Source: Segatella hominis
GTDB taxonomy: Bacteria; Bacteroidota; Bacteroidia; Bacteroidales; Bacteroidaceae
Assembly (NCBI RefSeq): GCF_004535825.1
Contig: NZ_SGVY01000002.1
Location: forward strand, 1-64,000
DNA: 64,000 nt
Direction of reading: 5' to 3'
This document shows, piece by piece, positions 42,024 through 49,738 of the stretch. Position 1 is the stretch's first letter, and each line of letters opens with the position of its first letter. A program made the translations under genes and the position numbers. Below the pieces are notes generated by a model. That model was not told the DNA's origin, did no database searches, and was given only the letters and a program-made list of their open reading frames with translations.

Positions 42024-44216
42024 CTACTGCACGATCTTGAAACGAATACGCAATGAATGGGCATGCTCATCCCAATTGGTGCCGAGCAATACAAACTTAC
42101 CAATCTGCGCCGTAGAACGTACATGCTTGCCAATACATGGACAAACATCGTAATCACCAATGCGTACCAGACGCAAAGTTTCACTTGCATCATCCGGCAA
42201 ACGATCAATCTTAACATTCGCAGGAATATGGTCGCGATCCACAAACTCATAGGTCACAGGCATATCTTCCTCTATCAAGCGATTCATTTCCGCTTCTATC
42301 GCCTTTTCCTCCTGACGAGTTGGCTTATGATCGACAACAAAAGTCATCTTACTCTTCTTACGCTCAATATGGGCATTGCGACTACGCTCGCAACCAAACA
42401 TGCGAACCATCAACTGGTTGAGCAGATGCTCAGCCGTATGAGCAGGAGGGAACTCCTCCTTGTGGTGCTCATTCAATACGAAATCAATTTCCTCCATCTT
42501 GACATTGAATTTATAAATTCTTACTCCATTGGCATCCATTGATATTGGGAACACGCCATCCTTCTTCAGTTCTACCTTCTTCTTACCACCAGAGAACAGT
42601 TCTGTGACAAGAACCTCTTCTTCCTTGATTTGGAAGAAATCGAAGGCGTGACCAGGAATGCAAACCTGCAACTGACGAGTCTCTTGAGAGAAATTGAGCA
42701 CGATGAGCATCACCTCATCATCCTTCTTGCGAAGGAAAGCAAAGTTGGTGCGCGGATCGAAGCCTTCAGACCACGGATTCACATACATCAAATCGAAGGT
42801 TTCACCCTCTCGAATCGCTTTCTCCTCATTGGCGAGACGTAGAAGCTGGCGATAAGTGGCTGCCAAATACTTCTGTTCTTGGGTATATACGTCCTCTGCA
42901 TTTTCCTGATAAGCATGCGTCAAAGTCTCAGGACTCCAATAATCAAATATCGTGGTGCGACCATCTCTGCCACTGAATCCTTCCTTATCCATACCCTTCT
43001 CGCCAAACTCCTGTCCGCTATAAAGCATGAAAGGATTCTTCTGGAAGAAGAGACTCATGGCTGCTGCAGGAATCGCCTTCATGGCATTACCACAGAAGAA
43101 ATCGCTGGCGATGCGCTGCTCATCATGATTTTCCAGGAAATAGAGCATGTGCTCGCGGATATCATCCACCTCCTGCCATTCATGAGTGATACTGGCAGCA
43201 GGACGCTCACCACGAATTACTCCACGCAGACAATCATACATACCCACCTTATCATATAGATAATCAAAACCAGACTTCACATAATTGCGATACTGACTTG
43301 GATCATAAACCTCTCCAATCACAATAATATGAGGATAACGAGCTTTCAATATCTGAGTAGCATACGACCAGAATGCAGTAGGTACCATTTCTGCCATATC
43401 ACAACGGAAACCATCGATGCCCTTGCTTGCCCAATAAAGCAGGATATCTGTCATCTTGCCCCATGTACTTGGTACTGGCTCATAGTGATAACTTCTACCT
43501 CCTGCATCACAATAATCGACACCATAGTTGAGTTTCACGGTCTCATACCAGTCATTACAACCTGGGCGATTGTCAAAACGATCATTTCCCGTAGCCTTAG
43601 CCGGACTTTCTGTATATGGTTCAAAAATCTTAGAATCCTTTTCGGAAAAAGGAACCATTGCCGGTTTGGAATGACGGACTTCATTCAGGTCTAAGTCCCC
43701 CCAGGCATAATAGAAATTATTCTTTGTAGAGAAGTGCATGTTCGTATCATCATCTTCTCCTAAATCTCGTACACCTGCTGGTTTGCAAATAGAATGATAC
43801 TCACGGGCCACATGATTAGGCACGAAGTCCATAATGACCTTCATACCAGCCTTGTGGGTTCTGTCTATAAGACGTTCCCATTCAGTCATTCGCAAGCTTA
43901 CATTCTCCGCTAAATCTGGATCAATATCATAATAGTCAGTTATAGCGTATGGAGAGCCTGCCTTTCCTTTCACCACCTCTGCGTGTTGGGTAGGAATACC
44001 ATAAGATGAGTAGTTTGTTTGGGTAGCGTGACGAATAACTCCAGTAAACCAAATGTGAGTGAAACCCATATCATGTATGCGAGCCAGCACATCATCGGTA
44101 AAATTATTCAGTTTGCCGCAACCATTCTCCTCAATTGTTCCGTTCTCCTTTCGTGTGGTATTCTTATTACCGAAGAGCCTCGGGAGAACTTGATAAATTA
44201 CAATTTTTTCCTTCAT
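42024..44216 (-). CDS. GH13 alpha-amylase-family hydrolase fused to an AlaX-type tRNA-editing domain
   Basis: 730 residues in one open frame. Residues 1-573 are a cytoplasmic GH13 enzyme (no signal peptide): MDFVPNHVAREY, IDGFRCDMAEMVP (nucleophile Asp), IIVIGEVYDPSQY (acid Glu) and FLENHDEQRIASD (NHD). Residues 574-730 start at an in-frame Met (42495-42497) and form an alanyl-tRNA-synthetase-like editing domain: PPAHTAEHLLNQLMVRMFG (HxxxH) and DYDVCPCIGKHVRS (CxxxH). No stop separates them. Either a true fusion or loss of a base at the old stop (GTCAAGATGG). Follows fabD by 89 bp. Confidence 0.85.
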   Translation of the reverse strand: MKEKIVIYQVLPRLFGNKNTTRKENGTIEENGCGKLNNFTDDVLARIHDMGFTHIWFTGVIRHATQTNYSSYGIPTQHAEVVKGKAGSPYAITDYYDIDPDLAENVSLRMTEWERLIDRTHKAGMKVIMDFVPNHVAREYHSICKPAGVRDLGEDDDTNMHFSTKNNFYYAWGDLDLNEVRHSKPAMVPFSEKDSKIFEPYTESPAKATGNDRFDNRPGCNDWYETVKLNYGVDYCDAGGRSYHYEPVPSTWGKMTDILLYWASKGIDGFRCDMAEMVPTAFWSYATQILKARYPHIIVIGEVYDPSQYRNYVKSGFDYLYDKVGMYDCLRGVIRGERPAASITHEWQEVDDIREHMLYFLENHDEQRIASDFFCGNAMKAIPAAAMSLFFQKNPFMLYSGQEFGEKGMDKEGFSGRDGRTTIFDYWSPETLTHAYQENAEDVYTQEQKYLAATYRQLLRLANEEKAIREGETFDLMYVNPWSEGFDPRTNFAFLRKKDDEVMLIVLNFSQETRQLQVCIPGHAFDFFQIKEEEVLVTELFSGGKKKVELKKDGVFPISMDANGVRIYKFNVKMEEIDFVLNEHHKEEFPPAHTAEHLLNQLMVRMFGCERSRNAHIERKKSKMTFVVDHKPTRQEEKAIEAEMNRLIEEDMPVTYEFVDRDHIPANVKIDRLPDDASETLRLVRIGDYDVCPCIGKHVRSTAQIGKFVLLGTNWDEHAHSLRIRFKIVQ

Positions 44217-44243
44217 TTAGCGGTTCTACTAAAAATGAAACGA

Positions 44244-44280
44244 TTTATCTTCTCGGCAACGCCTTTGCCAAGAAGATAAA
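44244..44280. terminator. Hairpin between fabD and GH13-AlaX
   Basis: TTTATCTTCTCGGCAA (44244-44259) pairs with TTGCCAAGAAGATAAA (44265-44280) with one mismatch. It lies 25 bp past the fabD stop and may end fabD or attenuate the downstream gene; its T tract is weak on the minus strand. Confidence 0.55.
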
Positions 44281-44305
44281 ACGTGGGATTATTTTTTTTA
44301 AACGA

Positions 44306-45193
44306 TTAAGCAATACCGTGAGCTGCAACAGTCTTATCGATGCGACCAATCATTCCCTGTAAAGCCTTACCTGGACCGCACTCAGTAAAGTCATCAGCAC
44401 CATCTGCAATCATAGCCTGAACAGAAGATGTCCAGCGTACAGAACTTGTAAGCTGTGCAATAAGATTCTGCTGAATCTCTGCAGGATCAGTATGAGGCTT
44501 ACCATCTACATTCTGATATACAGGACACTTAGGAGCAGAGAATGTTGTCTTCTCAATAGCTGCCTGAAGCTCATCCTTAGCAGGCTGCATCAATGGAGAG
44601 TGGAAAGCACCACCTACCTTCAAAGGCAAAGCACGCTTAGCACCAGCGGCCTTCAACTGCTCACAAGCTGCATTGATAGCATCTACATTACCTGAGATAA
44701 CAAGCTGACCAGGACAGTTGTAGTTGGCAGCAACAACAACATTACCCTCTGTGCTTACAGAAGTACAAATTTCTTCTACCTTCTCATCTGGCAAACCGAT
44801 GATAGCAGCCATTGTACCAGGATTTGCCTCACAAGCCTTCTGCATAGCATTGGCACGAGCAGCAACAAGTTTCAAACCATCCTCGAAAGCCATAGCACCA
44901 GCAGCTACCAAAGCAGAGAACTCACCGAGAGAGTGACCTGCTACCATTGCTGGATTGAACTCATCACCCAAGCAAAGTGCAGAAATAACAGAGTGGAGGA
45001 ATACAGCAGGCTGAGTAACCTTTGTTTCTTTCAACTGCTCATCTGTACCAGCGAACATAATATCAGTAATCTTGAAGCCGAGAATCTCATCAGCCTTATC
45101 GAAAAGTTCTTTTGCCAATGCGTTGTTATCGTAGAGATCTTTACCCATACCTACGAACTGTGAACCCTGACCAGGGAAAACAAATGCTTTCAT
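44306..45193 (-). CDS. fabD: Malonyl-CoA:ACP transacylase
   Basis: 295 residues. FabD moves malonyl from CoA to acyl carrier protein to start fatty-acid elongation. Motifs: FPGQGSQFVGMGKDLYD, the nucleophile elbow VAGHSLGEFSAL with the active Ser, AARANAMQKACEANPGTMAA, and the catalytic His in GGAFHSPLM. Transcribed from a TATCTTTG box at 45298-45305 (weak -33). Its roughly 105-nt leader contains a small hairpin (CATCTTC/GAAGATG). Confidence 0.96.
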   Translation of the reverse strand: MKAFVFPGQGSQFVGMGKDLYDNNALAKELFDKADEILGFKITDIMFAGTDEQLKETKVTQPAVFLHSVISALCLGDEFNPAMVAGHSLGEFSALVAAGAMAFEDGLKLVAARANAMQKACEANPGTMAAIIGLPDEKVEEICTSVSTEGNVVVAANYNCPGQLVISGNVDAINAACEQLKAAGAKRALPLKVGGAFHSPLMQPAKDELQAAIEKTTFSAPKCPVYQNVDGKPHTDPAEIQQNLIAQLTSSVRWTSSVQAMIADGADDFTECGPGKALQGMIGRIDKTVAAHGIA

Positions 45194-45445
45194 TTTATTT
45201 ATATTTTAAGTTTAATATTAATATTTTCTATCAGAAATGTCGCATAACCATCTTCAATACTAAAATAGAAGATGTCATCATCGACTCAATTCGGCTGCAA
45301 AGATACAACAAAAAATCGAGACTTCGCAGAGATTAATTAAAAATTAATGGTTGTATTAACATTTCAGATAATATTGTTCTAATTTCCCATGAGATTGTTC
45401 GATAATTCGACTAACAACAACCCGAAATAATCATAGGGAAATAAA

Positions 45446-45477
45446 AAATCCCTTAAGTCTTTCGACAAAAGGGATTT
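45446..45477 (-). terminator. Terminator of the rpsF-rpsR-rplI operon
   Basis: AAATCCCTT (45446-45454) pairs with AAGGGATTT (45469-45477). The minus strand then reads into T residues. It lies about 75 bp after the rplI stop. Confidence 0.75.
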
Positions 45478-45553
45478 ATATTGTTTTGCTTTACAGTGCG
45501 AAAATTATCGTACTAAAAACAGAGTAGCTAAACTACTCGAAAGTTGAGTATAA

Positions 45554-46072
45554 TTACTCAGCTGCTGGAGCCTCTTCCTCAGCTGGAGCTGCAGCAGGAG
45601 CTTCCTCAGCTGCAGGAGCAGCAACAGGAGCATTCTCAGCAACAACAACAACAGGAACCTTAACCTCAACCTCCTTGTGATAGTGAACTGTAGCCTCGTA
45701 CTCACCAACCTTCTTAGCATCCTTCATAGTGATGATCTTGCGATCAACCTCGATGCCCTTCTTAGCGAGTTCCTCAGCAACAGTAGCAGCGTTTACAGAA
45801 CCATAAAGCTGACCTGTAGCGCTTACCTTAGCAGCGATAGTAAGAACGACGCCATTGAGAGCCTCGCCCTTCTTAACAGCCTCAGCCTTGATAGCCTCAA
45901 GCTTGTGAGCCTGCTGCTTCAAATCCTCAGCCAACTGCTTCTTTGCAGATGGAGATGCGATAACAGCCTTACCTGTAGGGATAAGGAAGTTACGACCGTA
46001 ACCACTCTTAACATTCACGATATCGTTCTTGTATCCAAGACCGATAATATCTTGCTTCAAAATAATTTCCAT
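45554..46072 (-). CDS. rplI: 50S ribosomal protein L9 with Ala/Glu-rich tail
   Basis: 172 residues; the usual length is about 148. The N-terminal domain (MEIILKQDIIGLGYKNDIVN, YGRNFLIPTGKAV) and the connecting helix plus C-terminal domain are complete by about residue 143. The remaining 29 residues are A, P, E and V only (e.g. APAAEEAPAAAPAEEE), a tail common on ribosomal proteins of Prevotella and relatives. Third gene of the operon, 20 bp after rpsR. Confidence 0.96.
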   Translation of the reverse strand: MEIILKQDIIGLGYKNDIVNVKSGYGRNFLIPTGKAVIASPSAKKQLAEDLKQQAHKLEAIKAEAVKKGEALNGVVLTIAAKVSATGQLYGSVNAATVAEELAKKGIEVDRKIITMKDAKKVGEYEATVHYHKEVEVKVPVVVVAENAPVAAPAAEEAPAAAPAEEEAPAAE

Positions 46073-46092
46073 TAGTCTTTATCCTCCTTAAA

Positions 46093-46362
46093 TTACTTCA
46101 TCAAATCGGTTACGTAAGGAAGCAAAGCGATCTGGCGAGCACGCTTAACAGCCTGTGCTACACGGCGCTGATACTTCAAAGATGTACCTGTGATACGACG
46201 TGGAAGGATTTTACCCTGCTCGTTCAAGAACTTCTTCAAGAACTCTGGATCCTTATAGTCGATATACTTAATACCGCTCTTCTTGAAACGGCAATACTTC
46301 TTCTTCTTTGTATCGATAGAAGGAGCGGTCAAATAACGGATTTCTGATTTCTGATCTGCCAT
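46093..46362 (-). CDS. rpsR: 30S ribosomal protein S18
   Basis: 89 residues with the signature [20 protein letters not shown] and [20 protein letters not shown]. Binds 16S rRNA as a heterodimer with S6. Starts 2 bp after the rpsF stop. Confidence 0.97.
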   Translation of the reverse strand: MADQKSEIRYLTAPSIDTKKKKYCRFKKSGIKYIDYKDPEFLKKFLNEQGKILPRRITGTSLKYQRRVAQAVKRARQIALLPYVTDLMK

Positions 46363-46364
46363 GA

Positions 46365-46709
46365 TTAAGCCTCCTCTTTTTTACCAAGCTTTGCACGACG
46401 CTTCTCTGCGTAAGCGGCAGCATACTTGTCAAGTTTAACAGTCATGTAACGAATTACCTTCTCGTCGCGGCGATAGCCTACTTCGAGTGTATTGATAACA
46501 GTTGGGTCAGCCTTGAACTCAATCAAGTTGTAGAAGCCTGATGTCTTCTTCTCGATGTTGTAAGCCAACTTCTTCAAACCCCAAGCCTCTTCATTCAAAA
46601 TCTCAGCACCGTTATCGGTGAGCAGCTTCTTGAATTTAGCGACCGTTTCCTTCATCTGTTCATCAGACAAAACGGGAGTCAAAATGAAAACGGTTTCGTA
46701 TTGATTCAT
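46365..46709 (-). CDS. rpsF: 30S ribosomal protein S6
   Basis: 114 residues: [20 protein letters not shown], then [20 protein letters not shown] and the [18 protein letters not shown] segment. First gene of rpsF-rpsR-rplI. A minus-strand promoter lies about 90 bp upstream. Confidence 0.97.
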   Translation of the reverse strand: MNQYETVFILTPVLSDEQMKETVAKFKKLLTDNGAEILNEEAWGLKKLAYNIEKKTSGFYNLIEFKADPTVINTLEVGYRRDEKVIRYMTVKLDKYAAAYAEKRRAKLGKKEEA

Positions 46710-46798
46710 ACTACTTTAATTAATTAAAATGTTATTATTAAATTTCTTGCTTTTCGCTAAAAAGGTATTCAAAACACCTATTTTCGCAAATTGCGGTG

Positions 46799-46847
46799 CA
46801 AAATTACGACTTTTTCTTGAATTAACCAAATATTTTTTGTACTTTTG
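46799..46847. promoter_or_regulatory. Overlapping divergent promoters
   Basis: Minus strand: TTTG (46827-46830), 20-bp spacer, TAATTTTG (46799-46806), pointing to rpsF. Plus strand: TACTTTTG (46840-46847), with CTTG 20 bp upstream (46816-46819), pointing to the small membrane-protein gene at 46978. The two promoters share the same 50 bp. Confidence 0.55.
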
Positions 46848-46977
46848 CACTATAAACACCTCCCTTTTATAGTATTTTACCATTTTTAGGGAGAAGATGT
46901 GGCTTTCATCTATATAATCCATCCTATTTTATATAATATCAGCCATATAATTACTGCATTTTAAAATTTTTCAAGTC

Positions 46978-47190
46978 ATGAAGAAATTCGGTTCTAAAAT
47001 TTCAAGAAAGAAAATCCAATCATCACTTCAGGCACTTCCTTCTATGGGAATAGCCTTCGTGGTTTTGGGCATCTTGGTTTTCGCTTCTACGTTTGTTTTC
47101 AGCATCAGAAGCAACGCATTGCTGCTCACTGGTCTTTTCCTCGTCATAGCAGGATGCCTCGGTTATGTTTATTCATTAAAAAAAGGATAG
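46978..47190 (+). CDS. Small two-helix membrane protein
   Basis: 70 residues: a basic N-terminus (MKKFGSKISRKKIQSS) and two hydrophobic helices (about 21-41 and 46-66), separated by SIRSNALL. The DUF is unknown to me; short proteins of this kind are common in Bacteroidota. It has a promoter, a leader of about 120 nt and a good terminator, so it is very probably a real gene. Confidence 0.75.
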   Translation: MKKFGSKISRKKIQSSLQALPSMGIAFVVLGILVFASTFVFSIRSNALLLTGLFLVIAGCLGYVYSLKKG

Positions 47191-47217
47191 ATGCGGTTTT
47201 AGAGCATCTATCCTTTT
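47181..47217 (+). terminator. Terminator of the small membrane-protein gene
   Basis: AAAAGGATAGATGC (47181-47194) pairs with GCATCTATCCTTTT, with T residues after it. The left arm overlaps the end of the gene. Confidence 0.85.
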
Positions 47218-47248
47218 ATCTTTCAACCAACTAATGTTCTATTAAGCA

Positions 47249-47947
47249 TTATTCCTGTTCTGGAGCAATCAACTTATATCCCTTACCGTGGATATTGATA
47301 ATCTCGATCTGTGGATCATCCTTCAAATGCTTACGCAACTTAGTGATATAAACATCCATAGAGCGTGCATTGAAATAGTTATCATCAATCCAGATAGTCT
47401 TCAATGCGAAATCACGCTGAAGTATCTCATTCGTATGAGAGCAAAGCAATGCAAGAAGTTCATTCTCCTTGGTTGTCAACTTAGTCTGCTTGTCGCGGAT
47501 TGACAAGAGCTGCTTCTGAGTATCGAATGTAAACTCACCGATATGATACAATGTTGATTCCTTATTTTTCTTACCACGAACACGGCGAAGAATTGCCTCT
47601 ACACGGAACACAAGTTCTTCCATAGAGAAAGGCTTAGTGATGTAATCATCAGCACCCAACTTGAAACCTTCCAAGATATCCTCTTTCAATGTCTTTGCAG
47701 TCAAGAAGATAATTGGAATCTCTGCATTAGCCTGACGAATATCCTGTGCCAAGGTAAAACCATCCTTCTTTGGCATCATCACGTCAAGGACTGCTATATC
47801 AAATTTGGTCTTTGAGAACTCCTTATAACCAGCTTCACCATCAGGGCAAAGTACGGTATCGTAATCCTTAGCCTCCAAGTACTCGCGAAGCAACATACCC
47901 AAATTCTCGTCGTCTTCACAGAGAAGAACCTTTATTTTCTCTTCCAT
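47249..47947 (-). CDS. rprY: Two-component response regulator, RprY-like
   Basis: 232 residues. Receiver domain (about 5-120) with the acidic pair CEDDENL, phospho-acceptor Asp in VLDVMMPKKDG, LTAK and DDYITKPF. An OmpR/PhoB winged-helix domain follows, with TTKENELLALLCSH and YFNARSMDVYITKLRKHLKD. Downstream of and probably co-transcribed with the histidine kinase (47 bp). The pair matches RprX/RprY, first described in Bacteroides fragilis. Confidence 0.88.
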   Translation of the reverse strand: MEEKIKVLLCEDDENLGMLLREYLEAKDYDTVLCPDGEAGYKEFSKTKFDIAVLDVMMPKKDGFTLAQDIRQANAEIPIIFLTAKTLKEDILEGFKLGADDYITKPFSMEELVFRVEAILRRVRGKKNKESTLYHIGEFTFDTQKQLLSIRDKQTKLTTKENELLALLCSHTNEILQRDFALKTIWIDDNYFNARSMDVYITKLRKHLKDDPQIEIINIHGKGYKLIAPEQE

Positions 47948-47994
47948 ATTCTTTATCTTTTAATTGTTAGTATTCTTAATTTATTATCTATTTT

Positions 47995-49554
47995 CTAATC
48001 ATGAATGACAGGCAACTTAATGGTAAACTTCGTTCCCTTACCAAATTCACTTTCCACCTTAATTTCACCATCATGCAAATCAACGACTTTCTTGACATAA
48101 GCAAGTCCGAGACCGAAGCCTTTCACATCATGCACATTTCCTGTATGAACGCGATAGAACTTATCAAATATCTTCTTCAAGTTCTCTTTCTTCATTCCCA
48201 TACCCGTATCTTTGATTGAGAGATAGAGGAATTTGTCATCATTCCAGGTTTTCATTGTGATATTCAAAGCCTCATCTGTTTTCCTGTATTTAACAGCATT
48301 GTCCATCAAATTGAATATTACATTCTGGAAATGAACCTCATCCACATAGATAGCCGAATCAATAGCTTCAATATCCGTATAGACCTTTCCACCTGTATGC
48401 TCTACTCTGAGTGTAAAGGAGTTGGCAATATTCTCCACCATCTCATTAAGATCTAACTCCTTCTTCTTGAACACAGCCTTCTTGCGATCAAACATACTCA
48501 TCTGAAGCACTTTCTCCACCAGGAATCTCAAACGCTTGGACTCATCATTGATAACATTTCCCAAATGCTTCATCATCTGTTCACTCTTATTCACTGAATT
48601 ATCATTGAGCATCTGAGCCGCCAGACTGATACTGGCAATAGGAGTTTTCAGCTCGTGGGTCATATTATTGATGAAATCATTCTTTATCTCCGTATATCGC
48701 TTCTGACGGAAAATGACTACTATCGTGAAGATAAATGTAATAAGCAAGACCAAAGTGAAAATGACACTTGGAATCATGAATCTCACACTGGAGAAGATAT
48801 AGCTGTTCATATCCGGGAAATGAATCTTAACCACACCCATCTTCGATTGCGGATCATTACGGAAAAGCAATTGAGAATAACTATACTCCTCACCTTCCTC
48901 CGTATAATCAGGACACCTGTAAACTTCACGACCATCCTGAGTCGTTACCGTAAAATGATAAGGAATATCAATGCCATTATTCATCATCTCAGCCTTCAAG
49001 TCCTGATCCAACTGCTTGAAGTTGATTCGCTCCTTCAAAGGTTTATCTGATGCCGAGTAAAGGATTGAATAAACCACCTCATCCAACAAGGCTTTCTGAT
49101 AGACATATCTATTCTTGACGATTTCCTGCAAAGATTTCTGCGTCTCATCAATGGAGTTTTTGTCACTCCTCAATATCATCGCCTTTGGCATATTACCAGG
49201 ATTGGTGGCTATGGTTTTCAACTCGAACGAAGAATAGATTGTACCATCCTTTCCTACTACCGAATACTGATGAGAATGCTGAATGGTTCCATCAGGCGCT
49301 CCACTACGAGTTCCTACAGAATCTTTCTTGTTGGCTCTACGCTCCGTCTCATTGACGTCTTTTTCCAAATAGCGCAAAGTCTCATTAAGCTCCAGATTTC
49401 TTGAAGCTTGATATAAGGCTCTGTTGACAGACTCGTCAAACTGTTCCTTTTTCATATTCACCATTTCCTGAATATAGCTCAACTGCAGAAACAGCAAAGC
49501 AAGGAACGAAAAGCCCATAATGATTGCGATAGTCCAAATTGTTCTTTTCTTCAT
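47995..49554 (-). CDS. rprX: Sensor histidine kinase, RprX-like
   Basis: 519 residues. Transmembrane helices at about 8-27 and 263-285 bracket a periplasmic sensor of about 235 residues. The kinase core has the H-box NNMTHELKTPIASISLAAQM (phospho-His), the N-box NVIFNLMDNAVKYRK, DTGMGM and GFGLGLAYVKKVVD. It partners with the response regulator just downstream. A -7 box ends only 5 bp before the start codon, so the mRNA may be leaderless. Confidence 0.88.
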   Translation of the reverse strand: MKKRTIWTIAIIMGFSFLALLFLQLSYIQEMVNMKKEQFDESVNRALYQASRNLELNETLRYLEKDVNETERRANKKDSVGTRSGAPDGTIQHSHQYSVVGKDGTIYSSFELKTIATNPGNMPKAMILRSDKNSIDETQKSLQEIVKNRYVYQKALLDEVVYSILYSASDKPLKERINFKQLDQDLKAEMMNNGIDIPYHFTVTTQDGREVYRCPDYTEEGEEYSYSQLLFRNDPQSKMGVVKIHFPDMNSYIFSSVRFMIPSVIFTLVLLITFIFTIVVIFRQKRYTEIKNDFINNMTHELKTPIASISLAAQMLNDNSVNKSEQMMKHLGNVINDESKRLRFLVEKVLQMSMFDRKKAVFKKKELDLNEMVENIANSFTLRVEHTGGKVYTDIEAIDSAIYVDEVHFQNVIFNLMDNAVKYRKTDEALNITMKTWNDDKFLYLSIKDTGMGMKKENLKKIFDKFYRVHTGNVHDVKGFGLGLAYVKKVVDLHDGEIKVESEFGKGTKFTIKLPVIHD

Positions 49555-49559
49555 GGCGG

Positions 49560-49567
49560 CAAAGATA
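49560..49567 (-). promoter_or_regulatory. -7 box abutting the rprX start codon
   Basis: TATCTTTG on the minus strand at 49560-49567. The start codon is at 49552-49554, so transcription would begin at or inside it. No good -33 TTTG was found. Confidence 0.4.
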
Positions 49568-49688
49568 TGAAATTTCTTAATTAGTTAACACTTTTACGTT
49601 AATAAAATCAGAAGTTTTCAGCGATATTAACATTTTTAGATGTTTATAATTAAATATAAGCAACTATATACATATAAAAGCAACAAAA

Positions 49689-49719
49689 AAAGAGGCGAAC
49701 GAAATACGCCCACCTCTTT
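49689..49719 (-). terminator. Terminator of the EF-G2-like gene
   Basis: AAAGAGG (49689-49695) with CCTCTTT (49713-49719), preceded by an A run that becomes a T run on the minus strand, about 20 bp past the gene's stop. Confidence 0.65.
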
Positions 49720-49738
49720 CTCCATATTTATATCATTG

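Noticed and set aside
42495-42497. Separate AlaX gene starting here
   Set aside because: No stop codon separates it from the GH13 part in this sequence, and no clear ribosome-binding stretch precedes the ATG; kept as a possibility in the findings.
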